Assembly: GCF_021654775.1 (NCBI RefSeq)
Contig: NZ_AP025343.1
Location: 3,253,501 to 3,317,500 of the forward strand
Length of the DNA: 64,000 nt
Origin: Paenibacillus azoreducens
Lineage (GTDB): Bacteria > Bacillota > Bacilli > Paenibacillales > Paenibacillaceae
Reading direction: 5' to 3'
Part shown: one piece after another, positions 62,232 through 64,000 of the stretch
Numbering within the stretch: the stretch's first letter is position 1
Layout: each line of letters begins with the position of its first letter
Notes under the pieces: model-generated
Database searches by the model: none
What the model was told of the DNA's origin: nothing
What the model saw: the letters and a program-made list of their open reading frames with translations, nothing else
Translations under genes and position numbers: made by a program

Positions 62232-63588
62232 CTGTACATGCCAATAAACACTTCAAGAAATTGTAAATTCAAAAAAGCTGACAGTATCCCTATGCAGCTC
62301 TAAGCTGTGTTTGAATTTGAGCGAGAGCTACTCCGGATAGAGCTTGTTTATAGACATACTCAATCCAATGTTGCTTTTTTTCTCGTCGATATTGGTGCAA
62401 TCCATCCAAAAGATTGCCCTGACCGCTGTAAATGCAGCACATCGAAACAAAAGATAGCAGCGCCCAGTAGCGATCGATCGCTTTCGTAGATCGAACCTGA
62501 TATCGATCCAAGCCGAGGTGGACCTTCGCCGCTCGAAAATACGTTTCAATCGACCATCGCTTGCTGTAATAGCTCAGAATTTGCTTGTTGGTTAGAGAAA
62601 CATCTGTACTTAGAAAAGCTTTTACTTGCTTTGGGTTCAGTTCTTCTCCTTCTTTCCAGCAGAAAAGAACGACTCCATTATCCAGCAAATTGAGCTTTCC
62701 TTCGTATCGATAAACGCGATAAGAGTCTACTCCGATGGTCACGAGATCGGTATCAGACTTCGAAATAAACGAAGCAAATTCTTTAATGGATTGGCGAATC
62801 CCTTGGGGGTAAATGATGCGATTGGTCTTCAGACCACTAATGACATGGAATCCTTGCTCGCTACTCACCTGAAGAACAGAGGCTGAAGGATACCACGAGT
62901 CCATTAATACGTACGTAGGGTGATGAGACCTGGGCACTTGCCGAATCATGTCACAAACCAGATCAATCTTGCTCTTGCTTTTGGATTCATAACGTTCTGT
63001 TGCAAAAGGATATACGACATCACCCGCCCGAAGCATGGCTTCCACTACAGCATGACCATAGACCTTCTTGCCCTTGAGATGAGAGTGGTGAAAGGCTGAT
63101 CCCTGGATCGAGTCAACCGCCTGTGACGAAGGTTTGGTTTTTTCACACACCGTATCATCTACGAGGACAAAGATCGGACTGTTATTGTGTTTGGCGCTGA
63201 ATTTGACTTGCTGATAGGCGATATTACGTACGATGTCCTTCAGGAACTGTTCATCCCACTTCCCATGGGATAAAAAATGGCTTAAGCTTCTGCGATCCCG
63301 ATGGTGCAAGCTTTCACGATGTATGTCTGTTAAGGTACCTGTAAATCCAGATGACAACATGCCATCTACAAAGTGAGTGATGTGACTCATTACAGATTTG
63401 GAAAAATACAACGGGAGTTTCCATTGCCGAAAGATATTGTACCAATTGCGATGCTGTGTTAACGTATACGTATGAGACATTTCTTGTTCTCCTCTGCGTA
63501 GAGTGGTTGGTCGCACTTCTATTTTACACAGAGAGAATCAAGGATGTCTCTTTTTACATTTCATTACAGTGAATTTTGGCATGTACAG
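62232..63588. mobile_element. IS4-type insertion sequence with terminal inverted repeats
   Basis: About 1357 bp. The left end CTGTACATGCCAATAAACACT and the right end, read inward, CTGTACATGCCAAAATTCACT are inverted repeats of about 21 bp with a few mismatches. TTAATAA flanks the element on both sides (62225-62231 and 63589-63595), a likely target duplication; the outermost A/T pairs could belong to the repeats, leaving 5 bp. One intact transposase gene is inside. Confidence 0.85.
62290..63480 (-). CDS. IS4-type DDE transposase
   Basis: 396 aa from ATG 63480 (GAGGAGAAC upstream). The DDE residues are Asp near 108 (FVLVDDTVCEKT), Asp in VLMDSWYPSA, and Glu in the IS4 YREK signature, Y-x2-R-x3-E-x6-K, which reads YSKRWSIETYFRAAK. 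The N-terminal part (HRNWYNIFRQWKLPLYFSKS) is a DNA-binding region. The frame is intact, so the element could be active. IS701-like naming is also possible; family assignment rests on motifs only. Confidence 0.87.
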   Translation of the reverse strand: MSHTYTLTQHRNWYNIFRQWKLPLYFSKSVMSHITHFVDGMLSSGFTGTLTDIHRESLHHRDRRSLSHFLSHGKWDEQFLKDIVRNIAYQQVKFSAKHNNSPIFVLVDDTVCEKTKPSSQAVDSIQGSAFHHSHLKGKKVYGHAVVEAMLRAGDVVYPFATERYESKSKSKIDLVCDMIRQVPRSHHPTYVLMDSWYPSASVLQVSSEQGFHVISGLKTNRIIYPQGIRQSIKEFASFISKSDTDLVTIGVDSYRVYRYEGKLNLLDNGVVLFCWKEGEELNPKQVKAFLSTDVSLTNKQILSYYSKRWSIETYFRAAKVHLGLDRYQVRSTKAIDRYWALLSFVSMCCIYSGQGNLLDGLHQYRREKKQHWIEYVYKQALSGVALAQIQTQLRAA

Positions 63589-63765
63589 TTAATAAGCTTA
63601 TTGGGGTCCCCGCAAAGTATTTGGAATAAGCATCGAAGCATAGGTTCCACTTTGTGGGGTTATTTTGCGATTATAGAATACTTAGGCTCCGCTTAAAACA
63701 TATAATTTCTATAATCTTAAATATGAACAGACGCTTTTTGAGATGGAAGGAGGCTTGTTTTTTCA

Positions 63766-64000
63766 TTGAAACCAGAACATAATCCGAATGCCGGAACGAA
63801 CCAGGGGGAGCGCCGCGCAGAACGGGCAACGTCATATTACGAGCAAGCGGGAGGGGCTCCCACCATGCGCAAACTTGTCGAAGCATTTTATCCGAGAGTT
63901 GTTGAGCATCCGCTGCTGGCACCTTTGTTTCCCGAGGATATTCATCCGGTGATGGATAAGCAGGAGATGTTTTTGACCCAATATTTTGGCGGCCCTCAGC
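63766..64000 (+). CDS. Truncated haemoglobin, group II type (3' end missing)
   Basis: Open from TTG 63766 (AAGGAGG at 63747-63753) to the window edge. After a polar 20-residue head it reads SYYEQAGGAPTMRKLVEAFY, HPLLAPLFPED and FLTQYFGGP, the B/E helix region of YjbI-type globins. These bind haem and are linked to oxygen or NO chemistry. The IS4-type element ends 176 bp upstream, so it may have altered the promoter. Confidence 0.85.
   Translation, partial: MKPEHNPNAGTNQGERRAERATSYYEQAGGAPTMRKLVEAFYPRVVEHPLLAPLFPEDIHPVMDKQEMFLTQYFGGPQ

Noticed and set aside
1..64000. rRNA or tRNA genes, prophage or integrative element boundaries
   Set aside because: No tRNA cloverleaf, rRNA segment, integrase or att-like direct repeats were recognised by reading. 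A tRNAscan or Rfam search would settle this.

Overview
The window looks like a chromosomal segment of a spore-forming, low-to-mid GC Firmicute, most likely a Paenibacillus. The reasons are a spore coat gene (gerQ) at the left edge, strong AGGAGG ribosome binding sites with frequent TTG/GTG starts, Bacillus-type DeoR, SalA/Mrp, SEDS and CstR-like proteins, and many short intergenic repeats. No rRNA, tRNA or CRISPR array was recognised.

Layout. 1-3 kb: end of gerQ, a CNNM/CBS membrane protein and an ArsR-type regulator. 3.4-9.3 kb: a complete oligopeptide ABC importer operon (binding lipoprotein, two permeases, two ATPases) with a good sigma-A promoter. 9.4-15 kb: a membrane-anchored PAF-acetylhydrolase-like esterase, a nucleotidyltransferase, an AT-rich orphan thymidylate kinase, a small secreted protein and an ECF sigma/anti-sigma pair. 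15.1-22.4 kb: an unusual tandem KdpD-N/USP protein without a kinase domain, an aldose epimerase, a zinc-ribbon protein and a WYL regulator operon. 22.4-25.2 kb is accessory: 51-bp tandem repeats, an IS110-type transposase with a -1 frameshift at an A9 run, palindromes and a 13-bp minisatellite. 25.2-34.2 kb: aminopeptidase, CstR-like sensor, lspA, nitroreductase, a MITE-like element, DUF445 protein, aldo/keto reductase, peptide deformylase and an M3 oligopeptidase.

34.3-40.1 kb holds an M-box (Mg2+) riboswitch and serial terminators in front of a two-component system, a lipoprotein and two SEDS (FtsW/RodA) genes, rather than in front of a Mg2+ transporter. 40.2-45.8 kb is a type III polyketide synthase cluster (PKS, methyltransferase, FAD oxidoreductase, MMPL exporter) split by a second full MITE copy. 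45.8-53.8 kb: coaA and a full deoxynucleoside catabolism locus deoR-deoC-nupC-deoB-deoD-pdp, with a recognisable DeoR operator/promoter, a CcpA cre-like site and an unidentified structured leader before deoD. 53.8-64 kb: two DUF4190 paralogues, an AraC regulator divergent from a Gfo/Idh/MocA plus two TIM-barrel epimerase operon, a SRPBCC/ArsR pair with paired palindromic operators, a SufR-like/ferredoxin/Mrp Fe-S group, an intact-looking IS4-type insertion sequence with terminal inverted repeats, and the start of a truncated haemoglobin gene.

The strongest candidates for something new are the M-box/two-component/SEDS arrangement, the kinase-less tandem KdpD-USP protein, the dispersed MITE family that interrupts the PKS cluster, and the structured leader in front of deoD.
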